Assembly: GCF_006538745.1 (NCBI RefSeq)
Contig: NZ_BJLR01000009.1
Coordinates: forward strand, 326,198-390,197
Direction of reading: 5' to 3'
DNA from: Cellulomonas cellasea
GTDB taxonomy: Bacteria; Actinomycetota; Actinomycetes; Actinomycetales; Cellulomonadaceae
Length of the DNA stretch: 64,000 nucleotides
Every line of letters begins with the position of its first letter. Positions within the stretch are counted from its first letter, which is position 1. The position numbers and the translations under genes were made by a program. Positions 49,660 to 57,117 of the stretch are shown in pieces. The notes under the pieces are model-generated. The model saw only the letters and a program-made list of their open reading frames with translations. It had not been told where the DNA came from and did not search any database.

Positions 49660-50316
49660 GTGACGCAGGACCTCGGCCCCGTCGGCGGCGCCCCGGCGAC
49701 CCCCGTCGCTCCTGCCGTCGGCGCCGCCTCGCGCCAGACCCGGCTCGCGCGCCTCGTGACGGGGGTCCTCGCGCCGCCGTGCATCGGTGCCGCCGCCCTG
49801 GTGCTCGTCGGCTGGCGCGCGGGAGGTGCCGCCGGGCTCGTGAGCGGGGCGGTCTGCGCGCTGTTCGTGACCGTGCTCCCGTACGCGGTGGTCATCGCGG
49901 GCGTGCGAGCCGGGCGGTGGTCGGACCGGATGCTCACGTCGCGCAGTCAGCGGGTCGTCCCGATCCTCAGCAACATCGCGTTCGCGGCCGTCGGGCTCGT
50001 GCACGCCGTCGCCACGGACGCCCCGCGGGCCGTCGTCGCCCTCGTGGTCGCTGCGATCGGGACCCAGGCCCTGCTCTTCGTGATCAACCTGGCGTGGAAG
50101 ATCAGCTTCCACGCCGGCGTGTCCGCGGGGCTGGGCGTCGTGCTGGCCCACGAGCTCGGGCCGGCCGTGCTGCCGCTCGCCGTGCCCGTCGTGCTCCTGG
50201 TGTGCTGGGCTCGGGTGGCCCTGCGTGAGCACACGCTCGCGCAGGTCGCGGTCGGGGCACCGGTCGGCGGGGGTGCGCTCGCCGCGCTCTACGTCCTGGC
50301 GGTCGGGGGCGCCTGA
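49660..50316 (+). CDS. PAP2-like membrane protein
   Basis: From GTG 49660 the product has 218 residues with about six membrane helices. SRSQRVVPILSNIAFAAVG and WKISFHAGVSAGLGVVL, then ARVALREHTLAQVAVGAPVG match the layout of PAP2-type phosphatases that lack the first K-x-x-x-R-P motif; the S-x-H and R-x-x-x-H-T residues are present. Acts on lipid phosphates if active. It faces a convergent MarR gene 46 bases away. Confidence 0.72.
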   Translation: MTQDLGPVGGAPATPVAPAVGAASRQTRLARLVTGVLAPPCIGAAALVLVGWRAGGAAGLVSGAVCALFVTVLPYAVVIAGVRAGRWSDRMLTSRSQRVVPILSNIAFAAVGLVHAVATDAPRAVVALVVAAIGTQALLFVINLAWKISFHAGVSAGLGVVLAHELGPAVLPLAVPVVLLVCWARVALREHTLAQVAVGAPVGGGALAALYVLAVGGA

Positions 50317-50362
50317 GGCGAGCGCGCTGCCGGGCGCGAGCGCCCCGCCGCGGGGACGGGAG

Positions 50363-50890
50363 TCAGCAGCTGCCGTCCACGCGGCCCTCGCCGGGTGGCT
50401 CGGCCTGCGTCGCCGCGCTGATCGCGCGGGCGGCGGCGCCGAGCTGCGCGAGCTGCTCGGGGGTCAGCACGTCGACCACGAGGCGGCGCACCGCCGCGAC
50501 GTGGCCGGGGGCGGCCTCTTCGATCCGGGCGAGGCCGGACTCGGTGAGCCGGGCCTCGGTGTGCCGGCCCGCGCGGTCCGTGCAGCTGCGCCGCTCGACC
50601 CAGCCCGCGCGCTCGAGCCGGGTCACGGCGTGCGAGAGCCGGGAGAGCGACCCGCGCGCGAGGGCGGCCAGGTCGCTGAGCACGAGCGTGCGGGCCGGCG
50701 CCTCGGACAGTGCGGCGAGCACCTGGTACTCGAAGGTGTTCAGCCCGGCGTCGCGCTTGAGCTGCGCGTCCAGGGCGGGGGGCAGGTCCATGAACAGCCC
50801 CATCAGGGACCGCCACTCGCGCTGCTGCTCGGCGGAGAGCCAGCGGACGTCCGGCTCCGCGACGGGGGTGCGGGGCGGATGTGCGGTCAC
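50363..50890 (-). CDS. MarR family transcriptional regulator (divergent from azoreductase)
   Basis: The 175-residue product starts at GTG 50890. MarR motifs: REWRSLMGLFMDLPPALDAQ, then LNTFEYQVLAALSEAPARTL, recognition helix SLSRLSHAVTRLERAGWVER and a wing TDRAGRHTEARLTESG. It diverges from the azoreductase gene at 50981; two TTGAAC/TCAA boxes lie in the 90-base spacer. This is the usual layout for quinone- or diamide-responsive MarR repressors that control an azoreductase. One Cys (RRSCTDR) near the wing could sense oxidants, as in related regulators, but that needs testing. Confidence 0.92.
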   Translation of the reverse strand: MTAHPPRTPVAEPDVRWLSAEQQREWRSLMGLFMDLPPALDAQLKRDAGLNTFEYQVLAALSEAPARTLVLSDLAALARGSLSRLSHAVTRLERAGWVERRSCTDRAGRHTEARLTESGLARIEEAAPGHVAAVRRLVVDVLTPEQLAQLGAAARAISAATQAEPPGEGRVDGSC

Positions 50891-50911
50891 GGGACGATCC
50901 TAGAGCACGGC

Positions 50912-50957
50912 TTGAACATTCAACTCCCTCGCTCTAAGGTGCGAGTTGAACGCTCAA
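50912..50957. promoter_or_regulatory. twin MarR boxes TTGAAC-nn-TCAA
   Basis: TTGAACATTCAA (50912-50923) and TTGAACGCTCAA (50946-50957) are 34 bases apart, each a near-perfect dyad, between the marR and azoR starts. They flank the azoR promoter region. Confidence 0.75.
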
Positions 50958-50980
50958 GTCCCTACCTGAGGAGAACCCCC

Positions 50981-51628
50981 ATGACCGTGCTCCGCATCGA
51001 CGCCAGCATCCAGGGCGACCGCTCCGCCAGCAGCGCCCTCGCCGACGTCGTCCTCGACCGCGTCGTCGCCGCCCACCCCCACACCACGGTCGTGCGGCGC
51101 CACCTCGGCGCGGACCCGCTGCCGGCCGACGCCTGGGCGACCGCGATCTCCGGGAGCTTCACGCCCGAGGCGGACCGGACCGACGCGCAGCGCGCAGCCG
51201 TCGCCCTCGCCCAGGAGGTCGCCGCCGAGCTGCAGGACGCGACGAGCGCCGTGCTCGCGGTGCCGCTCTACAACTTCGGGGTGTCCCAGCACGCGAAGAC
51301 CTGGATCGACCTCGCGATCGCCGGTGCGCCGCAGGGCACGCGCCTGCTCGACGGGACGCCCACCGTCCTCGTCACCACCCGCGGCGGCGCGTACGGCGCC
51401 GGCACCCCGCGCGAGGGCTGGGACCACAACACCGACTACCTGCGCCGCATCCTCGCCGACGTCTGGGGCGCCGACCTCACGGTGGTCGAGCGCGAGTTCA
51501 CGCTCGTCGGCGTGAACCCCGCCCTCGACGACTTCGCCGAGATCGCCGCGGACATGCACACCACCGCGCGCGAGGCCGCGGCGCAGGCGGGGACGGCGCT
51601 CGCCTCGCGCCGCGCCGCCGCCGCCTGA
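50981..51628 (+). CDS. azoR: FMN-dependent NAD(P)H azoreductase
   Basis: From ATG 50981 with GAGGAG upstream, the product has 215 residues. It has the flavodoxin-like fold LRIDASIQGDRSASSALADV at the phosphate loop, VPLYNFGVSQHAKTWIDLAI, where PLYNFG is the FMN motif, and VTTRGGAYGAG near the second FMN contact. AzoR-type enzymes reduce quinones and azo compounds with NAD(P)H. Control by the divergent MarR fits quinone stress. A long perfect hairpin follows the stop at 21 bases. Confidence 0.94.
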   Translation: MTVLRIDASIQGDRSASSALADVVLDRVVAAHPHTTVVRRHLGADPLPADAWATAISGSFTPEADRTDAQRAAVALAQEVAAELQDATSAVLAVPLYNFGVSQHAKTWIDLAIAGAPQGTRLLDGTPTVLVTTRGGAYGAGTPREGWDHNTDYLRRILADVWGADLTVVEREFTLVGVNPALDDFAEIAADMHTTAREAAAQAGTALASRRAAAA

Positions 51629-51648
51629 CCGGCACGGGTCCGCACGGC

Positions 51649-51694
51649 GCGCGGCGGGAGGCCCGGGGACCGGGTGCCGGGCCTCCCGCCGCGC
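51649..51694 (+). terminator. 18-base perfect hairpin after azoR
   Basis: GCGCGGCGGGAGGCCCGG (51649-51666) pairs exactly with 51677-51694 around a 10-base loop. It lies 20 bases after the azoR stop and before the AI-2E-type gene on the same strand. Confidence 0.85.
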
Positions 51695-51769
51695 ACCGCC
51701 CGACACCGGCCCGACGCCCACCTGCGCTCCCACCGCGCCGCGTGGTCCCGCGCGTGGCAGGTTGACGTC

Positions 51770-52960
51770 ATGAACGCCTTCCGCCGACGCCCCGGGCGCG
51801 CCGCGTCGCCCGCCGCGCTCGCCACGACGGTCCCGAGCCCGACGCACCGCCCGGCCCCGCCGCCCCCGACGGGCCCGTGGCAGGACGGCCTCGGCCGCGC
51901 CGCGATCCGCAGCGCGCAGACGCTCCTGCTCCTCGCGCTCGCGTCGGTCCTCGTGTGGGGGCTCACGCAGGTCAAGCTGCTCGTCATCCCCGTGCTCATC
52001 GCCGCGATCCTCGCCGCCGCGTTCAGCCCGCTCGTGCGGCTGTTCCGGCGCTGGGGCTGGCCCCGCGCGCTCGCGACGTGGGCCGCGCTGCTCCTGGGGC
52101 TCGGCACGCTCGGGGTCGTGCTGTGGCTCGTCGGGCGCGGCATCCGCAAGGAGTGGCCGACGCTCGTCGAGGAGGCCGAACGCGGCCTCGGGGAGCTCGA
52201 GAAGTTCCTGCTCCAGGGCCCGCTCGGCATCACCGAGGAGCAGATCGCGTCCGCGCGCGAGTCGCTCACCGCGGCCCTCACGAGCGACCAGGTGCAGAGC
52301 GGCGCGATCACCGGGGCGACCGCGGCCGCCGAAGGCGTCGCCGGGCTGCTGCTGGGCGTCGTCGTGCTGTTCTTCCTCATGAAGGACGGCCGCAGCATCT
52401 ACGGGTTCCTCATCCGGCCGCTGTCCGAGGAGCGTCAGGCGCGCGCGTGGCGCGTCGGCAACCGCTCGGTCGGGGTGCTCGGCGGCTACGTGCGCGGCAC
52501 GGCGATCGTGGCGCTCGTCGACGCCGTCGTCATCGGCGCGGCGCTCGTGATCCTCCGTGTCCCGCTGGCGCTGCCGCTCGCGACCATCGTGTTCCTCGGC
52601 GCGTTCGTCCCGCTCATCGGCGCGACCGTCGCGGGCATCCTGGCGACGCTCGTCGCCCTCGTGACGAACGGCCCGACGACCGCGCTCATCGTCCTCGTCG
52701 TCGTGATCGCCGTGAACCAGCTCGAGGGCGACCTGCTCGCCCCTGTCGTCATCGGCCGCGCCCTCGCGCTGCACCCGCTCGCGATCCTGCTCGCGCTGAC
52801 CGCCGGGACGATCCTTTCCGGCATCATCGGCGCGCTGCTCGCGGTGCCGATCACCGCGGTGGCGTGGGCGGCGATCACGGAGTGGCGGGCGACGGGCGAC
52901 GACGGCACCGCGCCACTTCCGGCGCGTGGTCGCGGGCTGCGCAAGCCGTCCTCCGCCTGA
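51770..52960 (+). CDS. AI-2E family permease
   Basis: The 396-residue protein starts at ATG 51770. A disordered Pro-rich start is followed by about eight membrane helices in the AI-2E layout: VWGLTQVKLLVIPVLIAAIL, a large loop with an amphipathic stretch, VVVLFFLMKDGRSIYGFLIR, GGYVRGTAIVALVDAVVIGA and PLIGATVAGILATLVALVTN, ending LEGDLLAPVVIGRALALHP. The family was named for autoinducer-2 export, but many members are sodium/proton antiporters or have unknown cargo. No lux-type gene is near. Confidence 0.92.
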   Translation: MNAFRRRPGRAASPAALATTVPSPTHRPAPPPPTGPWQDGLGRAAIRSAQTLLLLALASVLVWGLTQVKLLVIPVLIAAILAAAFSPLVRLFRRWGWPRALATWAALLLGLGTLGVVLWLVGRGIRKEWPTLVEEAERGLGELEKFLLQGPLGITEEQIASARESLTAALTSDQVQSGAITGATAAAEGVAGLLLGVVVLFFLMKDGRSIYGFLIRPLSEERQARAWRVGNRSVGVLGGYVRGTAIVALVDAVVIGAALVILRVPLALPLATIVFLGAFVPLIGATVAGILATLVALVTNGPTTALIVLVVVIAVNQLEGDLLAPVVIGRALALHPLAILLALTAGTILSGIIGALLAVPITAVAWAAITEWRATGDDGTAPLPARGRGLRKPSSA

Positions 52961-52972
52961 CCCGGAGCGCCT

Positions 52973-53008
52973 CCGCCGGCCGTCGCAGCCGTGAGGCAAG
53001 GCCGGCGG
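52973..53008. terminator. weak hairpin between convergent genes
   Basis: CCGCCGGCC (52973-52981) pairs with GGCCGGCGG (53000-53008) around an 18-base loop, between the AI-2E gene and trpB2. It may end both transcripts. Confidence 0.45.
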
Positions 53009-53050
53009 CGCGGACCGAGCCGGGCGGCGGACCAGCCGGCGGAGGCCCGC

Positions 53051-54364
53051 TCACACGTACGACGAGTACGCCGGCAGGTCCAGCACCCCGTTGCCCGACA
53101 GCCCGATCACGACGACCTCCGGCTCGGTGACCGACCGCGCGTGCGCCAGCGCGGCGGCCACGGCGTGCGTCGACTCGGGTGCCGGGATGATCCCCTCGGC
53201 GCGCGCGAACTCGACGCCGGCCGCGAACGCGGTGTCCTGGTCGACCGCGACCGCCTCCATGAGCCCGAGGTTCACCGCATGCGAGACCATCGGCGCCATC
53301 CCGTGGTACCGCAGGCCGCCCGCGTGGATCGACGGCGGCACGAAGTCCTTCCCGAGCGTGTGCATCTTGAGCAGCGGGGTCAGGCCGGCGACGTCGCCGT
53401 GGTCGTAGCGGTACTCGCCCTGCGTCAGCGAGGGGCACGCCGCCGGCTCGCACGCGACGACGCGCGTCGTCGTCCCGTCGCGCAGGTTCTGCCCGATCAG
53501 CGGGAACGTCAGCCCGGCGAGGTTCGAGCCGCCGCCCGCGCAGCCGAACACCGTGTCGGCCTGGCGCTCGCCCGCGTCGGCGAGCTGCACGAGCACCTCC
53601 TGGCCGATCACGCTCTGGTGCAGCATCACGTGGTTGAGCACGCTGCCGAGCGAGTAGTGCGCGCCCGGGTCCTTGACGGCCGCCTCGACGGCCTCGCTGA
53701 TCGCCATGCCGAGGGAGCCCGTGGTGTCGGGGTGCTCGGCGAGGATCGCGCGGCCCGCCTCGGTCAGGTCCGACGGCGACGGGTGGCACACGCTGCCGTA
53801 CGTCTCCATCTGGAACCGGCGGTATGGCTTGGCGTCGTAGGACGCACGCACCTGCCACACCTCGCACGTGAGCCCGAGCAGCGCGCACGCCATCGACAGC
53901 GACGCACCCCACTGGCCCGCGCCCGTCTCCGTCGTCAGACGCGTGATGCCCTCGACCGCGTTGTAGTACGCCTGCGCGACGGCGGTGTTCGGCTTGTGCG
54001 AGCCGACCGGGCTCACGCCCTCGTACTTGTAGTAGATCCGGGCCTGCGTGCCGATCGCGCGCTCGAGCCGCGCGGCCCGGATCAGGGGCGACGGGCGCCA
54101 CAGCGCGTAGATCTCGCGGACGGTCTGCGGGATCTCGACGTAGCGCTCGGTCGAGACCTCCTGCGCGATGAGCGCGGCCGGGAACAGCGGGGCCAGGTCC
54201 TCCGGGCCGAGCGGCTCGCGCGTGCCGGGGTGCAGGTGCGGCGGGACGGGCTCCGGCAGGTCGGCGGCGAGGTTGTACCAGTGCGTCGGGACGGTCGAGG
54301 GGATCACCGTCCCCAGCGGGTCGGTGCTGCGGGCCGTCACGGGGGTCTCGTCGGTGAGCGCCAT
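53051..54364 (-). CDS. trpB2: TrpB2-type tryptophan synthase beta chain (PLP enzyme)
   Basis: The 437-residue product starts at ATG 54364. TrpB2 features: [14 protein letters not shown] [15 protein letters not shown], then [20 protein letters not shown], where Lys is the PLP Schiff base, [17 protein letters not shown], and [18 protein letters not shown] as the phosphate loop. Long extra segments relative to TrpB1 are typical of TrpB2. It makes tryptophan from indole and serine; TrpB2 is often a salvage or stand-alone enzyme. No trpA is adjacent, which suits that role. The start overlaps the small upstream gene by 28 bases. Confidence 0.92.
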   Translation of the reverse strand: MALTDETPVTARSTDPLGTVIPSTVPTHWYNLAADLPEPVPPHLHPGTREPLGPEDLAPLFPAALIAQEVSTERYVEIPQTVREIYALWRPSPLIRAARLERAIGTQARIYYKYEGVSPVGSHKPNTAVAQAYYNAVEGITRLTTETGAGQWGASLSMACALLGLTCEVWQVRASYDAKPYRRFQMETYGSVCHPSPSDLTEAGRAILAEHPDTTGSLGMAISEAVEAAVKDPGAHYSLGSVLNHVMLHQSVIGQEVLVQLADAGERQADTVFGCAGGGSNLAGLTFPLIGQNLRDGTTTRVVACEPAACPSLTQGEYRYDHGDVAGLTPLLKMHTLGKDFVPPSIHAGGLRYHGMAPMVSHAVNLGLMEAVAVDQDTAFAAGVEFARAEGIIPAPESTHAVAAALAHARSVTEPEVVVIGLSGNGVLDLPAYSSYV

Positions 54365-54675
54365 CGCCGTCCGTCTCTGTGCGGGGTCCGCGCACGGACC
54401 CGGTGAGCCGTCTGTTGCCGCGAGCGTAGCGCCGCCGGTCCGGCGGGCGGCCTGTTGCTCCTCGCTCGGAGGCGGCGGTTGCCCTCCCGGTGCGACGCCC
54501 AGGCAGGGCTGGCGTCGACGATCCGCTTGGCCTCACCGAGCGGGATGCCCTCGACCGCCCGGACGACCTTGACGCAGTCGACGATCGACGCGCCCTCCGC
54601 CCTCGGTCGAGCGAGGACCTCGTCGAGGTCCGTACCGCCTTCGTGCAGCACACGCGCCCGGTCCTCGAAGGTCAT
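54337..54675 (-). CDS. small protein with ribosomal L7/L12 C-terminal-like domain
   Basis: The 112-residue frame starts at ATG 54675. Residues 1-65 ([20 protein letters not shown], then [20 protein letters not shown] and [13 protein letters not shown]) look like small actinobacterial proteins with an L7/L12 C-terminal-like fold. The rest is Arg/Pro-rich and unlike coding sequence elsewhere, and the frame runs 28 bases into trpB2. A stop probably belonged near residue 70, so a frameshift near 54470 is possible. Function unknown. Confidence 0.5.
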   Translation of the reverse strand: MTFEDRARVLHEGGTDLDEVLARPRAEGASIVDCVKVVRAVEGIPLGEAKRIVDASPAWASHREGNRRLRARSNRPPAGPAALRSRQQTAHRVRARTPHRDGRRWRSPTRPP

Positions 54676-54730
54676 CCGGGGCTCACGTCCCCCGACCAGG
54701 GCCCGGACGTCGACGCGCCGCTCCGGGGAC

Positions 54731-55378
54731 TCACTCGTAGTACCGCGCGCCCTCGAGGGCGGCGGCGACCAGGACCCAGGGGTCGTTCGGCACGGGCCGG
54801 CTCTCGCTCAGGTAGACCTGCTCGACGCATCCCAGCAGCGCCTCGAACGCCTCCAGGAAGCCGGCGAGGTCGTCGTTCTCCCAGCCCTCAGCCCGCGGGA
54901 GCTCCGACCGCAGGAGCGCGAGGGCGTCGAGCACCGCGTGGCGCCCGGCGAGCGCTGGGCCGTCCTCCCGTCCGCGAGCGCGCTCCGCCACTGGCACGTC
55001 CTCGTCGTCGGGCACCGGTGGTCCCTCCTGAGGTCCTCGTCGGTGCAGGCGCCGACCGATGTCGAGGTCGGCCTGGGACGCACTGACGCGCACGGGGTCG
55101 CGCGCGTCGTCCACCACGACCACGTGGCAGGTGTCGCCGACAGCGAGCGACGCCCCACCCTTGAGGTGGTCGAGAAACCCTGGAACCCCGTCCGTCAGGC
55201 GGACCGCCGCCCCCCAGGGCGCCGTCCCGGTGACGACCGCGTCGTGCTCGGAGTGCATCGGTGCACCGGCTCGACGAGCGCTTTCCACCGCGTCGCCGTC
55301 GAGCAGACGTCCGCTCGAGACCTCGGACCGCAGCCGGCCGTACGGGTCCATGTCCGGACCCCGTCGACCTCCCGTCAT
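54731..55378 (-). CDS. two-domain protein: S1/OB-like region plus DUF7660-like region
   Basis: From ATG 55378 the product has 215 residues; ATG 55351 (MDPYGRLRSEV) is a good alternative. The first 100 residues resemble an OB-fold/S1-like domain (VVTGTAPWGAAVRLTDGVPG, then GDTCHVVVVDDARDPVRVSA). The last 75 (LPRAEGWENDDLAGFLEAFE and VPNDPWVLVAAALEGARYYE) match small actinobacterial proteins of the DUF7660 type, common near polymorphic-toxin immunity genes. I do not know the pairing from elsewhere. Divergent from the methyltransferase fusion gene. Frames further upstream are Arg-rich noise. Confidence 0.6.
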   Translation of the reverse strand: MTGGRRGPDMDPYGRLRSEVSSGRLLDGDAVESARRAGAPMHSEHDAVVTGTAPWGAAVRLTDGVPGFLDHLKGGASLAVGDTCHVVVVDDARDPVRVSASQADLDIGRRLHRRGPQEGPPVPDDEDVPVAERARGREDGPALAGRHAVLDALALLRSELPRAEGWENDDLAGFLEAFEALLGCVEQVYLSESRPVPNDPWVLVAAALEGARYYE

Positions 55379-55525
55379 CGCCGCCCCCTCGCGCGCTCCG
55401 GCCACCCGGCCCACGAGGCGTGAGCGTATCGCTGCGCGGACGGCCGGACACCCGGGCACGCGACCGCTGCGCCGTCCGGGCGACGCTCCCCCGGACGGGC
55501 GTCCAGGAGTGGCATCCTGCTCGCC

Positions 55526-57082
55526 ATGCACGCGCGCGTCCGTCATGTCCTGCTCCCCGGCCGGCACCACCTGGTGACCCGGTTCCAGACGGCGTACCTG
55601 CACGCGCTGCTCGGCGGCGAGCTGGCGGACTCGGCGGGCGAGCCGGTCGTGTGCGACCTCGACGCGAACGTCGTCTGGGCCGTCACGTCAGCCACCCACA
55701 GCGGCACGCGGCGCAATCCGCTCCCGGCGCACCGGCGCGAGGCGATGATCGAGCGGGTCACGGCCGTCGAGGGCCTGCCCTCGCTCGTCGCCCCCGTCGC
55801 CGACGTCCCGCCGAGCCCCCGGTTCGCGCGCACCGTCCTCGGCAGCGTCGAGCTCTCCACCGGTGTCACGGCCACGCCGCTCGACACGGTCGTCGCGTGC
55901 TCGACGCCCGAGGTCGCCGCGATGTACGCCGACCTCGGCTTCCGGGTCGTCCCGGTCGAGGACGCGTGCGACGACGTGCCCGAGCGGCCGTGGGACGTCC
56001 TCGAGCTCCTCGCGGCGGGCGACGAGCGGTGGCGGGACCTCGCTCACCCCGAGGTCGTGCACTTCTACGACCGGTACCGGCTCGACGCCGCGATCACGTT
56101 GATCCACGAGGACCCGACGGTCTCGACCGAGGGCGACCTGACGACCACGCGCGACTACCGCACGTACACGGCAGCGTTCGACGACGCGTCCGACCGCAAG
56201 TGGGAGCAGGTCGCGCCGTTCGTCGAGCCCGGCCGGGTCGTGGACCTCGGGTGCGCGGCGGGCGGGCTGCTCGAGCGCGCGGCCCGCGACCCGCGGCTCG
56301 CGGAGTCCGACCTCTACGGGGTCGACGTCTCGCGCCACCTCGTCGCGGAGGCCGAGCACCGGCGCGCGCAGGGCGTGTTCGCGAACCCGAACGTCTTCTT
56401 CGCGCAGCGGAACCTGCTGCGCTCGCCGGTCTTCCCCGCCGCGTCGGTCAGCACGACGCTCACCGTGGCCCTGACCCACGAGATCTCGAGCTACGGCGCC
56501 GGGCGCAGCGACCTCGAGCTGCTCGCGAAGCGGATCTACGAGCACACCGCTCCCGGCGGGGTCTGGGTGTGCTCGGACGTGCTCGGCCCGCTCGATGGGG
56601 ACCGGCTCGTGCACCTCGAGCTCGACGGGGACGGCGCGTCGGCCCGGCCCGTGGACCTGAGCGGGTGGACGCGCGAGGCCGTCGCCGCGCACGTGGCCGC
56701 CCTGTCGCCCGCCGAGCGGCTCGTACAGCTCGCGCAGGACTTCCCGGCGCTGTCCGGCGGCGGGTGCGACGTGCGCTGGGTCGACGGCGGCGTCGCGGAG
56801 CTCACGCTGCGGGCCGCGGCGGAGTTCCTCTACACGCGCGACTACGTCGACTCGTGGCTGTCCGAGTGCCACGAGCGGTTCTGCGACATGACGTGGCCCG
56901 ACTGGGTCGCGCTGCTCGAGGGCGTCGGGTTCACCGTCGACCCCGTGAGCGGGCCGTGGCGCAACGAGTGGCTCGTCGAGAACCGTCTCTCCGTGGGGGC
57001 GGCGCTGCGCGACCCGTCGACGGGTGAGCCCGTCGAGTGGCCGGACACGCACGTGACGTTCGTGGCGCGCCGACCGCGGTAG
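55526..57082 (+). CDS. nucleotidyltransferase-like domain fused to a SAM methyltransferase
   Basis: The 518-residue protein starts at ATG 55526. The N-terminal part opens HARVRHVLLPGRHHLVTRFQ, like the (H/T)-x-G-H start of adenylyl- and cytidylyltransferases but with GRHHLVTRFQ in its place; SSATHSGTRRNPLPAHRR-like sequence (TSATHSGTRRNPLPAHRREA) then fits the second nucleotide motif region. The C-terminal half is a class I methyltransferase with GRVVDLGCAAGGLLERA (about 236-252), DLYGVDVSRHLVAEAEHR, and a late TWPDWVALLEGVGF. A modified cofactor or nucleotide-linked small molecule is a plausible target; this is inference. It converges with the DUF4011 gene, 35 bases away. Confidence 0.75.
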   Translation: MHARVRHVLLPGRHHLVTRFQTAYLHALLGGELADSAGEPVVCDLDANVVWAVTSATHSGTRRNPLPAHRREAMIERVTAVEGLPSLVAPVADVPPSPRFARTVLGSVELSTGVTATPLDTVVACSTPEVAAMYADLGFRVVPVEDACDDVPERPWDVLELLAAGDERWRDLAHPEVVHFYDRYRLDAAITLIHEDPTVSTEGDLTTTRDYRTYTAAFDDASDRKWEQVAPFVEPGRVVDLGCAAGGLLERAARDPRLAESDLYGVDVSRHLVAEAEHRRAQGVFANPNVFFAQRNLLRSPVFPAASVSTTLTVALTHEISSYGAGRSDLELLAKRIYEHTAPGGVWVCSDVLGPLDGDRLVHLELDGDGASARPVDLSGWTREAVAAHVAALSPAERLVQLAQDFPALSGGGCDVRWVDGGVAELTLRAAAEFLYTRDYVDSWLSECHERFCDMTWPDWVALLEGVGFTVDPVSGPWRNEWLVENRLSVGAALRDPSTGEPVEWPDTHVTFVARRPR

Positions 57083-57117
57083 GTCTCCGCGCCGCGGCGC
57101 CTCGGCGTCCTGAGCGG

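Noticed and set aside
55379..55603. 5' extension of the S1/DUF7660 gene to GTG/ATG at 55603
   Set aside because: The extra 75 codons are Arg/Gly/Pro-rich, overlap the divergent methyltransferase start, and lack a ribosome site.
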